Below the pieces are notes generated by a model. It was not told the DNA's origin, did not search any database, and was given only the letters and a program-made list of their open reading frames with translations. A DNA stretch of 42,628 bases from Scenedesmus sp. ARA3 (lineage: Eukaryota; Chlorophyta; Chlorophyceae; Sphaeropleales; Scenedesmaceae), in the NCBI GenBank assembly GCA_004335835.1, contig RWJK01001761.1, positions 15,996 through 58,623 of the forward strand. Direction: 5' to 3'. Below are positions 21,664-32,000 of this stretch, piece after piece. Made by a program: the position numbers and the translations under genes. Every line of letters begins with the position of its first letter. The first letter of the stretch is position 1.

Positions 21664-22958
21664 CCTCCTTACTAACTAGTAGGAAACCAGGCATAGACAA
21701 GCAGTTAGCTGCCAGCAGACCAAGGTAGCTGGTTACCCAACGCCATGACACATGCTTGAGGCCTGCTGGGTGGCGCCATATGCATTTGCACTTTAAAGGC
21801 AGGTTGCTGGGGACTTGGCAAAGGCACTGCAGCAAAAGCATTGCATTGATAGTCAAGTTGAACTTCACAGCAATACTGCTATGCACGCACAAGCACCGCC
21901 ATCATGGTGATCATGACGTGGTGTCATCTGTCATGCGACGATGCCATCTCACATGCGCGATGATGGTATGTAGCGCACAGAGCACTCCGGAACTCTTAAT
22001 TGGCTGGCAAGACCCCAGCAAACAGAGCTGTGCTGCACCCTCAAATAACGAACTAGCGGCCAGCAGCACAAGGAAATCTGCAACTTGATTGCTGCATCGT
22101 CTCAAGCCAACCCAACCACCCAGGTTCCCCCACCCAACAACGTTCAACGATGTCACAAGTTGTCGTAAGCAAGTATCCATGCACAACAACAACAGCATTT
22201 CCGCTGATGCAAAAGCACCATCACTGCAGATGCATTCCTACTATTAGCAAAGGCTTTGATGTCAGAGCTGTTCAGTGCTGAAAGACACCGGAAAAGCCAT
22301 GGATGCGCTGCTTCAAACACCCTGACCACCAGGCTCAAACACCATCATCACCAACATTGGCTGAAGGAGAACATTGTGCAACTTCCTGTGTCAAAAGCTC
22401 TGAAAATCATTCATAAGCTATGTAAGACTCCCATTACTGTTTCACCAGAAGATGACACCAGGCTCATCAGACTTTCATTGAGCGATTAGGCACCAATCAA
22501 GCAGCTGGACAACGTGCAGTACATTCTGAGCCACATATGTCATGTTGGCACATATGCCTGACTATCTACCCGTTCAACACCATTTGACACCTGCTCAAAC
22601 ATAACAACAGACACATAACTGCTCATTGTTCACCATGTCAAGCTGGGACTACAACACGCAGCATGCATGCTGCAGCAACTGCAGCTGCTACGCAGCGCCG
22701 GCACACAGATGGCACTGCACATAATGCTATTCTTTGAACAGACGCATCTCTCTGCTGCCATGCGGGTACATGTATGGTCTTGTGGTGCAGTACCGACGGT
22801 GAGCTATTCTAGCTGCTTGGGCGGCAAGACAAAGATGCAGACACGAGCACACCGCAGCGCTCCTCTGCCTTGGCAGGGCCTACATCACGCAGCACGCATG
22901 CTGCAGCAACGGCCTTGGCAGCAGCAGCATGTGCTTGCAACTCACTCGGGCAGGCCAG

Positions 22959-25163
22959 CTAGTTCTGGCTCTCCGGCTTCTGCCGCCGCCGCTGCTGCTG
23001 CTGCTGCTGCTGCTGCTCCAGCTCATCCAGGAAGTCCAGGATGGGGTCAATGCGGCTGATGGAGGGGTAGGAGCAGGACAGCAGCACGCCATGCTGCTGC
23101 GGTGTGAGCGTGTTCATGGTCACAATGCCCTGCAGGACACCCAGCCAGACACGCAGCAGAATATTATTGGTGGCTTGGTGGCTTGCACTGAGAAGTGCTG
23201 GCAGGGGTTACACTGTGCTGCATCTTGTGGGCATGAGCAAGCATGGGCCAGGGACGCATAGACAGAGCAGTGCAGTACAGGCAGACAGTGGCTAGCATTG
23301 CAGCTGCCTCGTGCCCTCATGTCCCTACATGTACCTACAGTAACATTGTGCATGCGTGGTGCTAAGTCCGATCAAAACAAGCCGCTGCTGTTGCTGTCGG
23401 TTCTGCTGCTGCTCACCATGTGCATCCATATGATGTGCCAAGTGCTCAGCACCTGCACCTGCTTTTTCACAATGGTCTCATGCGCTGCCAGTGCATCGCC
23501 CCGCCGAGCAACCTCGCCAAGAGCATGCTGCTGCTGCTGCATGTGCCGCTGCAGCAGCTGCTGCTGGCAGCTGTGCATTTGCTGCAGCACCAGCTGCTGC
23601 TCTGCCGGCGTCTGCTGCTGCAGGAGCGCCTGGGTCTCCAGGCGCTGCTGCTGCATCTGCTGCATCATCAGCTGCTGCTCCCGCTGCGCCTGCTGCAGCA
23701 TCTGCTGCAGCTCCTGCTCCTCCTGTGCTGCAATCTCCTGCTGGATCACCGCCTGCTGCTCCTGCACGGACGCCTCCAGCGCAGCAAACATGCCGCCCAT
23801 GGCTGTGCCCAGCAGCTCCTTCAAACCCTTGAACACGGCAATCTGGTGCGGCGTCAGCTGCAGCTGGTACGCCACGAGCCGCCAAAACTCCGGGGGCGGC
23901 GGCGTCAGCGGCTGCCGCGTCTCAAAGTTTGTGAAGGCCACCTTTATGAAGCGGGGCATGTCCCACCAGAACAGCACACCGGTCAAGCAGATGTACTCGA
24001 ATGCATCTGTGCCTGCCAGGCCAGCAGGCGCTGCAGGTGTGCTGCTGGAGGAGCATGCCAGGCCGCTGCTGCTGCCCTGCAGCTGGACTCCGTTGCTGTT
24101 GCTGGAGGTGCCCGCTGGGGGAACACCGGTGCCGGTGCTGTAGCTCTGGGGTGTAGTGCCTGGTTGCTGCTGCTGCTGCTGCTGCTGGTCCCAGCCGCCC
24201 AGGCGTGCCTTGTCTTTCACAGCCTGCAGCGCGCACTGGCCTGCCAGGGAGCCTAGCTTGGTGATGATCTCATCATTGGACATAGCCAGCACCTGCACGG
24301 GTGGATATCAGTGCCACAAAGCAGCACATGTAAGTTCCTGCAGCATACACAGCATGACAGCCTGCGTATGTGTGCGTATCCGCTACCTGCAGAAATCGCT
24401 GTGTGCCTGCCTCTACACGTCCCACACAGGAGCTAGCACTGCTGGCGCCACTGCCACAAGGTGCTGCATCTCAGCAGCGCTGCTGTTTCCATGCCATTGC
24501 AGAGAGCTACAGCAGCATCCTGTGCTGCCAGTGCACCACAGGATTCCACAGCGAGCGCACAAAGCCCCTGTCACGTTGCCGCAAGTGCCAGTCAAGTGCA
24601 GCAGCTCACTTCGCGCGCCCGCCCTGGCTCGAACACGTGGTGCAGGTACTCAATGTAGTTGGAGACAGGAGCTGCTGCAGCTGCCACAGCTGGCTGCGGC
24701 CCATCCGGCTGCTCCTGCAATGTGAACTGAATCTCCAGCTCCAACCGCAGCAGTGACTGCAGAGCCTGATCCAGCAGCTGCCTGTCTGCTCCCTCAGCGT
24801 AGCGCTCTGAGGCTGCCATCAGCTGTGCAGATGTTGCAAGCCCTTCCACTATCTGTTGCAGCACGTCCTCTTTGTGCTTGAGCAACTCCTGCAAGCATAA
24901 GCAGCAGCAGCGGCAGTGCAGCAGTGGCTGGGGCATGATGCAGCAGGACCGTAGCTGCAAGCATGTACGGCAATGTCAGAGCAGCCTTCAAGAACAGCCA
25001 ATCGACTCTGAAGCCAACAAGTCGGCGCATCAGCGATGTTTGAGGGTTATGTCAAGGTAGCTCTTACCCGCTGCTCCTGGAGATGCTGCAGCTCCTTCAG
25101 CTTCGCTGCAGCGGTATCCTCTAAAGCTTTTAACAGCTTCTTCCAGTTATCTCGTTGTCTCAT
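22959..25163 (-). CDS. Gln-rich coiled-coil protein, unknown function (4 exons)
   Basis: Not recognised. Exons in transcript order: 25163-25068, 24888-24610, 24292-23453, 23129-22959; all introns are phase 0 and the total is 461 aa. The third donor could also be at 23459, removing two residues. The start region is basic and zipper-like (RQRDNWKKLLKALED followed by KLKELQHLQEQR), continuing as coiled coil into exon 2. A middle region (around LFWWDMPRFIKVAFTNF, then PEFWRLVAYQLQLTPHQIAVFKGL) is the only compact, conserved-looking part. It is followed by a long Gln-rich coiled coil and a C-terminal segment (LTPQQHGVLLSCSYPSISR) ending in polyQ and Arg. The LTPHQ and LTPQQ pair suggests a repeated helical element. 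The frame is open upstream of the ATG back to about 25236, with a possible acceptor (TTCCTCAG) there, so the N-terminus may be longer. A nuclear or scaffold role is plausible but unproven. Confidence 0.78.
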
Positions 25164-25694
25164 GATCACTGGCTCGAGTTCAGACGCACCCGGGCGTGGT
25201 TGCTCGGCGTAAACAAACTGAGGAACCCAACATTAAATACTTTGAAGCAGACAACGAGTGAAGCCATGTCACTGCTGCGAACGTCATAGAGATCAGCCAG
25301 TTCCGGATCCGTCTCGCTTTAGGTGAACAACAGCACACGTGGATGGCATGGTAATCCCCAGGTCCACATGTAGCAACACAGGTCAGGCGTGCCACTGCTG
25401 GAAGAAAGCTGAGCATCCACTGTTCCAGACTTAGTGCTCACAATCTGTATTCAAGACTTGGTGTTCTGTGAAGCTGCATGCATCTTGTCAAGCTGGCACC
25501 TCAGGCTGGCCAGGCTGGCAACTGACAGCTGCTTGGGAAGTGCTCTGTCTCAACAGGTCTGTCCAAGTGCAGCTGGACAGGCACATGTGTAGACACACGT
25601 GTATTGCCACAGCTCCCTTACGTTACACATCATCATAACCATCGCAAACAAATGTCACCAGGATGGCAAAGCACTAGTAGCACCAGCTAGCTCC
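25164..25694. promoter_or_regulatory. Intergenic: promoter side of gene 6 and 3' end of gene 7
   Basis: About 530 bases between two minus-strand genes. The part next to 25163 should hold the leader or promoter of gene 6, or an unrecognised upstream exon. A minus-strand frame around 25270-25320 reads with a sensible acidic composition (TDPELADLYDV) but could not be joined in phase. The part near 25623 carries the poly(A)-type signal of gene 7. Confidence 0.4.
25623..25627 (-). terminator. Probable TGTAA poly(A) signal of gene 7
   Basis: TTACA on plus, TGTAA on the coding strand, only 68 bases after the stop at 25695. The position is good although the implied 3' untranslated region is short for this group. 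Confidence 0.45.
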
Positions 25695-28042
25695 TCACTG
25701 CTGCCAGGCCTCTTCAGGCAGCCCATCCCACTCATCCTGCATGAAGCTGGCACTGTCACTCAGCCCATCCCACTGCGCATCACCAAACCCTTCAGCACTG
25801 CCTTCAGCACCAGTTTGCCAGGCCTGCTCAGCCACCTCCGGCACGTACCACTCCTCCGGCCAGCCCTCCTCCCCGCTACTCATCTCCTCCTCACCAAACT
25901 GCATCGCTGACATGGCATCACTACTATTGTCCACACCACCGCCATCAGGCATCACCCGCGGGCCATACCCCGGCGCCGAGTACCCCTCATATGCAGGGTT
26001 GAACGCCGCAATCCTCGCCAGCTTTTCAGCGTCAAACTCCCCCTGCCGCACAAACACCAGGTCAAAGTCCAGCTTGATCAGCAGCTCATACGGCTGGCCC
26101 GCCATGGCCTGCAGCACGGCCGCCTCTGCTGCTGCATTGTTGACCTCCACGGTGATGATGCGCACATGCACAGTGCTGAAGTCTGTTGCAGCCAGGATGG
26201 CTGCCTCGCTGCCCTCTGTGTCCAGGCTCCTGCAGCACAACAAGCATTATTGTGATGTTACACACCAAGCTCAGCATATGTTGCGGCAGCCAGCACAGCA
26301 GCGCACGCAGCGATGAGTGAGATCACCCGGGGCACTTGTTGACAGCGCCACACAGTGAGATCAACCGGGGCACTTGTTGACAGCGCCACACAGTGAGATC
26401 AACCGGGGCACTTGTTGACAGCGCCACACAGTGAGATCAACCGGGGCACTTGTTGACAGCGCCACATAGTATACTACTCGCAGCTGGTTGCGGTGGTTTG
26501 TCACTGCCTTGCAATGCCTTGTAGTGCTATTGCCTGCAACATGTTGCTGCAAGTGTGATTCAGTTGATGTCTGGCAATACTACGCCTGCTGTGTTGCTGG
26601 CTCAGGCCACAGCCACGGCTCGAAGCTGCTGCCATACGGTTGCAGAGCTCCTCATGCCACATGGCTGTCTTTGGCTCCGTCATCAGGTTGCATTGTGCTG
26701 CTATGGCAACAACATGTGCTCAGCTGCTGACATACCTGGTTCTGCTGGCGTTGCTGCTGCCAGCACTGTTGGCATGCAACGCTGGCAGCATGCCTGTACA
26801 CAAAGAAGCACAGCAGCTGCTGCCGAGGGCTGAAGCACTCACCAGTAGTCCACAACCTTCTGCCCCAGAGGCTCCAGCAAGCTGTGCAGCGGCCAGCAGC
26901 TGACCTGGAAATCCTCCAGCACAGCCTGGCCATCAGCAGCTGCAGCACTGTCTGCCACCCAGTCCTGCCCCTGCTGCACATCAGACGCGATGCGCTGCAT
27001 GTGCTGTTGGCTCATGTGCTGCACCAGCCCGCTTAGTGGCCCTGCTGCGCGGAATGGCAGCACACTTGGCTGCGCAGTTGGCGACACGCATGCGTTGATG
27101 ACGGCTGCATTGGTCCTATTGCTGCTGCGCAGGATGTCGCTGTACAGGCGCGGGTGTGCCTCCACCAGCAGGCCAGTCCAGCCCCTGGTAGCCTCGAGGA
27201 ACAGGGTGTTGCTCAAGTCCACACCATTGTATGCTCCAGACCTGCGTGTGTGGTTGAGGAATACAGATGCGGATGGCCTTGAGCACTGACTGAACAGCTA
27301 CTGCTGCCAGCTGTCTCTGTCTCATGGTTTGCGAGAGTTGCCAGCATGGCTCCTGGCCAAGTCGGTGCAAGGTTTGGCAGGACCAGCTGCTGCTGCAGCT
27401 GCACAGCTGAAAAGCAACTTATCAACCACGGTACAATGTGTAGCAAGGCTGCACCAAGGTATGCTGACAATGAATGTGACTAATAGCAAAAGTACTGCTG
27501 CTGCCAGATAGGACGGCAGGTGGCTGTCTCACTCACTCTACAAAGAAGCCTCCTTGCTGCATGTCCAGCAGCTCATCAATGAGGTCATCTTGGCCAGTCT
27601 GAGAGAAGTATTTGCCATGATAGTGGCTAACTCCAGCTGCTGGGGTTTGGTACAATGCTACGTCTGGCAGCTCAGGCAGGGCAGGCCCGGCCACTGCTGT
27701 CACTGCTGCTGCTGGCACTTCTGCTACTGTTGGCACTGCAGCTACTGCTGCTTCTCTACTTGTCAATGTTGCCACTACTGGGTTGATATGTGATGGCTGC
27801 GAGTAGTACACAAACTCTTCTACAATAGCGTGCTGCGGCAGTGGTGCCGGCAGGTATTGTGCTGTGCGCGCGGTGCTTTTCGGCGACGACGAGAAGTAGC
27901 CGCAGCACAGGCCAAGGGAAAAGCCTGCAGCAAGGCCTGCCAATGTGCAAACAAACAACCAATGTTTGTTGTTGTTTTGCTGCTTAGCGGGACGTCGCGG
28001 AGACACCAGCGGCATGAGCAACACGGCATTTTTGGTGTCCAT
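25695..28042 (-). CDS. Membrane-anchored FkbM-family (Methyltransf_21) methyltransferase
   Basis: Exons in transcript order: 28042-27537, 27241-26843, 26229-25695; phases match and give 479 aa. A short cytosolic basic N-terminus is followed by one membrane segment (residues 27-50, HWLFVCTLAGLAAGF and on), the layout of a type II Golgi/ER protein. A Ser/Ala/Pro stem leads to the catalytic domain: YFSQTGQDDLIDELL, the SAM-binding strand GGFFVESGAYNG assembled across intron 1, GWTGLLVEAHP, and VVDYWSLDTEGSE assembled across intron 2. These are the usual marks of FkbM-type SAM-dependent O-methyltransferases, which in algae may methylate glycans. The substrate is unknown. An acidic, Trp-containing tail of about 80 residues (EWYVPEVAEQAW, QWDGLSD, EWDGLPEEAW) is not part of the family core. 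Intron 2 contains a 38-bp minisatellite. Confidence 0.9.
26317..26468. repeat. 38-bp minisatellite, four copies, in an intron of gene 7
   Basis: Units begin at 26317, 26355, 26393 and 26431 with period 38. The first copy has one substitution; the rest are near-identical. The unit contains GTGAGATC and so repeats a consensus-like donor on the plus strand, but the host gene is on the minus strand. There are no spacers, so this is a plain tandem repeat. Confidence 0.95.
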
Positions 28043-29006
28043 GTTGCCTCTCGACACGCGCCCAGCGTCACGGCATGTTAACCAGGTCCTTTGAATTTTT
28101 GAATATGAGCAATGAAGTCATGCAAGCGTCGCTGTCGTGCACGACGTACTGCCAACTTTCTGACATGCTGGCGGGAAAGCGTAAATAACCATCTCGACGC
28201 CGTCGCAGGGCTCGATGGAGTTGAAAATAACTCGATCTTACACTCTGATATTTACCTGTAGCTCCAGTCTGCCTTGCGACCGTAGCCCGCAAAGCCCGCC
28301 CCCCAGCCCGCACTGCTTCACCACACCAGAGCAGGCCCAGCAGCTGCTGCTATGTGCACAGGCCCAACCATGCATAGCAACACAACAGTGGCAGACCAAC
28401 ACACAATTGACTCTCTGCTCCTTTGCAACTCCCACCAATGCAACATTGCAACATTTTGAAGCCTGGCATCCACCTTCACGCTCTCCCACGAGCCTTTCAG
28501 GATTCGCAGATGCACTGCATGCTGTACACGAAAGCTTACAATGGGAAGGGATGCGACAGTATGTTGTACCGCTCCCATGCCACAAAGCTTCACTAACCAA
28601 CCTTGGCAATGGACAAAACGGCCCTCAAATGCGCACAGCAGGCAGCGCATGCCCATCAGATGCACCCAGAGCAACAGTCCCAGCGCCTCTTAGTCCACTG
28701 CCCTTGGCACTGGACGAGACACCTCTCTATACGCACAGCAGGCAGCGCATACGCCCACATGCACGCCAGAACAACTCCAGGCCCCTGAGTCCACCTTGCC
28801 ATGGCTACATTGCTCGTACAACCATGATGAGCGCCCTCAGGCCACATTGCCATGGCTTGATAGCTGATAGGATAACGACAAGCACCTCTCGAGAGGTGAG
28901 CTCAGTCCACATAGTCTGCTGGCGCCTGCGCTCCAGCGGCCTGTCGCGCACACAGCAGGCAGCGCATGCACCCAAATGCACCCCAGAGCAGCACTCCCAG
29001 CGCCTC
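28043..29006. other. Intergenic: promoter of gene 7 and 3' region of gene 8, with duplicated gene-8 end
   Basis: No independent gene is supported, although a plus-strand frame of 336 codons crosses the region. The right part holds degenerate repeats: copies of a CAGCAGGCAGCGCAT-led segment near 28637, 28737 and 28957, and a copy of the gene 8 coding end at 28901. A minus-strand TGTAA (TTACA at 28536-28540) could end the gene 8 transcript about 470 bases after its stop. Confidence 0.55.
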
Positions 29007-29055
29007 TCAGTCCACGTAGTCAGCTGGCGCCTGCGCCTCCAGCGGCCTATCGCGC
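28901..29055 (-). repeat. Tandem duplication of the gene 8 coding end
   Basis: The segment at 29006-29055, which holds the last codons and stop of gene 8, is repeated 105 bases downstream in transcript sense (starting at 28901 on plus) with only a few differences. It includes the Arg-Asp-Arg-Pro-Leu-Glu-coding stretch and a stop-like TGA. The copy lies in the 3' untranslated region, so it is not translated from the normal stop. Confidence 0.88.
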
Positions 29056-32000
29056 AGGTAGATGCGCAGCTCGCCCCTGTCGCCGCGCGTGATGCGCATG
29101 GAGGCGTCCAGGTACGACACGTCAAAGGAGGCGGAGCGGAAGTTCTTGGGAGGCTTGAGGAAGTCTGGCAGCTGCGGCACGTCAAACTGAGGCAGGCCCT
29201 GCGGGGGTGGTGTACAGGTGGTTGAAGAGTGTGGGCAGCCAGTAGTGGCAGGGTGAGCATTGTGCTGGCATGCCTTCAATGAGGTGTGTTCAGGAGCAGA
29301 GCGAAGCAGGTGTGCTGCAATGTCACCTTGTCTCGCAGCCATGCAGGCATCTGGCTGTCAAGCAGCCACTTTTCAGGTGTGGTGGAGGCAGAGTTGTGGC
29401 AAGAAGTGATGGCCACAGCTGCGCACGCCGTGGCATCCCACCTGCAGCACGCCGTAGCATGCGCTGCACCCACCTGCAGCACATCAGGCCCGACAGTCCT
29501 GGCTGACGTGGACTCAAACACGATGGTCACCGTGTTGGGCTGAGCCACCTCATAGGTGTGCCGCAGTGTCAGCCGCACACCAGGGGTGGGCTGGGGGTCC
29601 GGGCGCGGCAGGAAGGGCAGCTGCGGCATGCCGTACGCCAGCAGCAGCTCCACCACGTTGTCCAGCAGCATCTGCAGGTTGAATGCGCCCGTGTGCAGCA
29701 GCATGAGCAAGGCATTAGGCATTAGAAACACACGGCCAAGAGCTACATCACCTGCAGCAGCAGCAGCCTGTTGAGCCCACAACTTAAGCTGCTGCATGCC
29801 ACCACTGCTCTTCATCTCCTGCCCGCACCTTGTCTGCATCAATGACCTGGTACACCTGCCCCAGCACCGTCGGCAGCAGCGCAGCAGGCGGCCCCGGCCT
29901 GCTGCCGCCCAGGCTGCCGCCGTTGAAGCCGCTGCTGTACACCAGCCGCCACGTGCCCGCCAGCTTGTCCATGGTTGATGCATCAGGGCTGCTGCGGCTG
30001 GTGGACCAGCGCAGGGTGATGGGCCCGGCCGCCTCCTCCAGGCGCGCACAGAGCTTGTCCACCTCGGAGGCCTCACGCATCTGCAAGCGAAACAAGAAGC
30101 GTTTCTAGGGTGTTATTATACGGTGTAGTTGTGCAGAAGCTGGTGACGTACATTACGCAACACACTGCAGGTGGCCGCAGTCGTGCAGCAAACACATGTA
30201 ACGGGCGTTTCAGAGGTTGCAAGTTATAGTACTGGTAGAAGTGGCAAGCAGAGCTGCTAAATGCATGTTAACAGCAAGCCGGGCGCCTATCACGCCCGGC
30301 TGCAACGCACCAGCTCTTATCTCATGCTGTTGCTGCACTTGCCCATCCTTAGCATCGCCCCCTGCATGCGTGCGACACGCAAGTGAAGCCTACACCACAA
30401 CACAGCTGCTGCTGCTGCTGCTGCCGGCTCACGTTTGCCGCCAGGCCCCTGTCCAGGCTGGCCACTGCCGCCAGGATCTTGACCTTGAGGCCCTCCACCT
30501 CCTCCTCGTCAAAGTCCTGAGTCAGCGTCATGTCCCTGCATTTGCAAACAGGCAGGCACAAACAGCGCACACACAGGCAGGCTCAGGAGCACACAAGATG
30601 CCATACAGCTACAGGCTGCACCTCCTCCTCATCAAAGTCCTGAGTCAGCGTCATGTCCCTGGCCAGGCAGATACAAGGCACACACAGGCGGTGCGGCAGA
30701 TTGTGAGCCACTCAGCGCCAGCTTGTCCCATGCGTCAGCGTCATGTCCCTGCATCTGCAAACACATGCATGCTCAAACAGCACGCACACAGGCAGGCTCA
30801 GGCAGCACACAAGATGCCATGAAGGTACAGGCTGCACCTTCCCTGGTCAAAGTCCTGGGTCAGCGGCATGTCATTGGACAGCCGGAGAAATACGCAGCCA
30901 CAGGCGGCACTCGACAGTTCGCATGCAGTGACAGGTTACACACATGCGGCAGGCACACATGCCGGTGGGCAGAACGCCCACAGCAAGAAAAACAGTGGCA
31001 GGCAGCGAAGCAGAATGTGAGCCACCTCAGCAGTGCCCTCATACACCACGCACACAAAACATATGTTGGCAGGCAGTGCATTAGCTGGTCAGCAGCATAA
31101 CAAGCAGGTAAAGTACAAACCTGATGGGCCCCCTGGCTGGCGTGGCATTCGCCCAAGCCATGTTGCCTGGCACGCGCACGTTGACAGTGTCAAAGGACCC
31201 AGTTGCGCCGGCAGAGCTGTTGCCGCCGCTACTGCTGCCGCTGCGCTGCCTGCTGGTGCCACTGGTAGCGGAAGAAGCAATGCCATCAGCAGCGCCAGCT
31301 GCAGCACCAACTGCTGTCGCAGCTCCCTTTACTGAGGCTTCCGCAGCGCCAGCTGCAGTGCCTGCTGCAGCACCAACTGCTGTCGCGGCTCCCTGTACTG
31401 TGGCTTCAGCGGTGCCAGCTGCAGTGCCAGCTGCAGCGCCCACTGCTGTTGCCGCTGCTTGCAGAGTAGACTCTGCAGCAGCAGTGAGGTTGTTGACGGC
31501 TGCCTCAGCTGCTGCTTCTGCTGCGGAGATGCCCTGTGTGGTGAGGTTCGTTGCGGCTTCAATGCCCTGCTGCGCTGCTGAAGCTGAGCCTGAGATAGCG
31601 TCCTCTGCGCTCCCTGCTGCTGCCCTGATGCCTTCGTTCACCAACTCAGCAGGTGTCCTGACTGCATCACTTGCAGCAGGGCCTGCAGAGCTTTGCGGCG
31701 TGTTGTCACTTGCATTTGCACGTTGCTGCTGCTGGTCGTACATCTTGTTTGCCATCTGCACAGCAGGAGATTGCTCCTTCTGCTGCTGCTCTGCCATGTT
31801 GTTGGCAAGCTGCACGGCAGGTGACTCTGCAGCAGGTGACTTTGCTTGCTGCGGCTTCTGCTGCTTTTGCTGCTGCTCTGCCATGTTGTTTGCAAGCTGC
31901 ACTGCAGGTGACTCCTCAGGCACTGAGGAGTCCTTACTGCTTGAGCTACTGCGACGAAAACGCCGAGGCACGCTGTTGCCACCTGATCCATCCTTATCAT

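Larger units (their letters stand above)
21252..22958. other. Convergent intergenic region between genes 5 and 6
   Basis: About 1.7 kb between two stop codons facing each other. No exon is supported in either direction. It includes a 20-base tandem duplication at 21422-21461, a plus-strand TGTAA at 21644 and a minus-strand TGTAA (TTACA) at 21659. The middle part is AT-richer and unremarkable. Confidence 0.55.

Noticed and set aside
23298..24256. Two long plus-strand open frames rich in Cys/Leu
   Set aside because: Shadows of the Gln-rich coiled-coil exon of gene 6 read on the opposite strand.
26317..26468. CRISPR-like array
   Set aside because: The 38-base units are directly adjacent without unique spacers and lie inside an intron of a nuclear gene, so this is a minisatellite.
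28215..29225. 336-codon plus-strand open frame
   Set aside because: It overlaps the antisense of the last fibrillin exon and degenerate repeats. The composition (His/Thr/Gln/Pro) is not protein-like and there is no motif.
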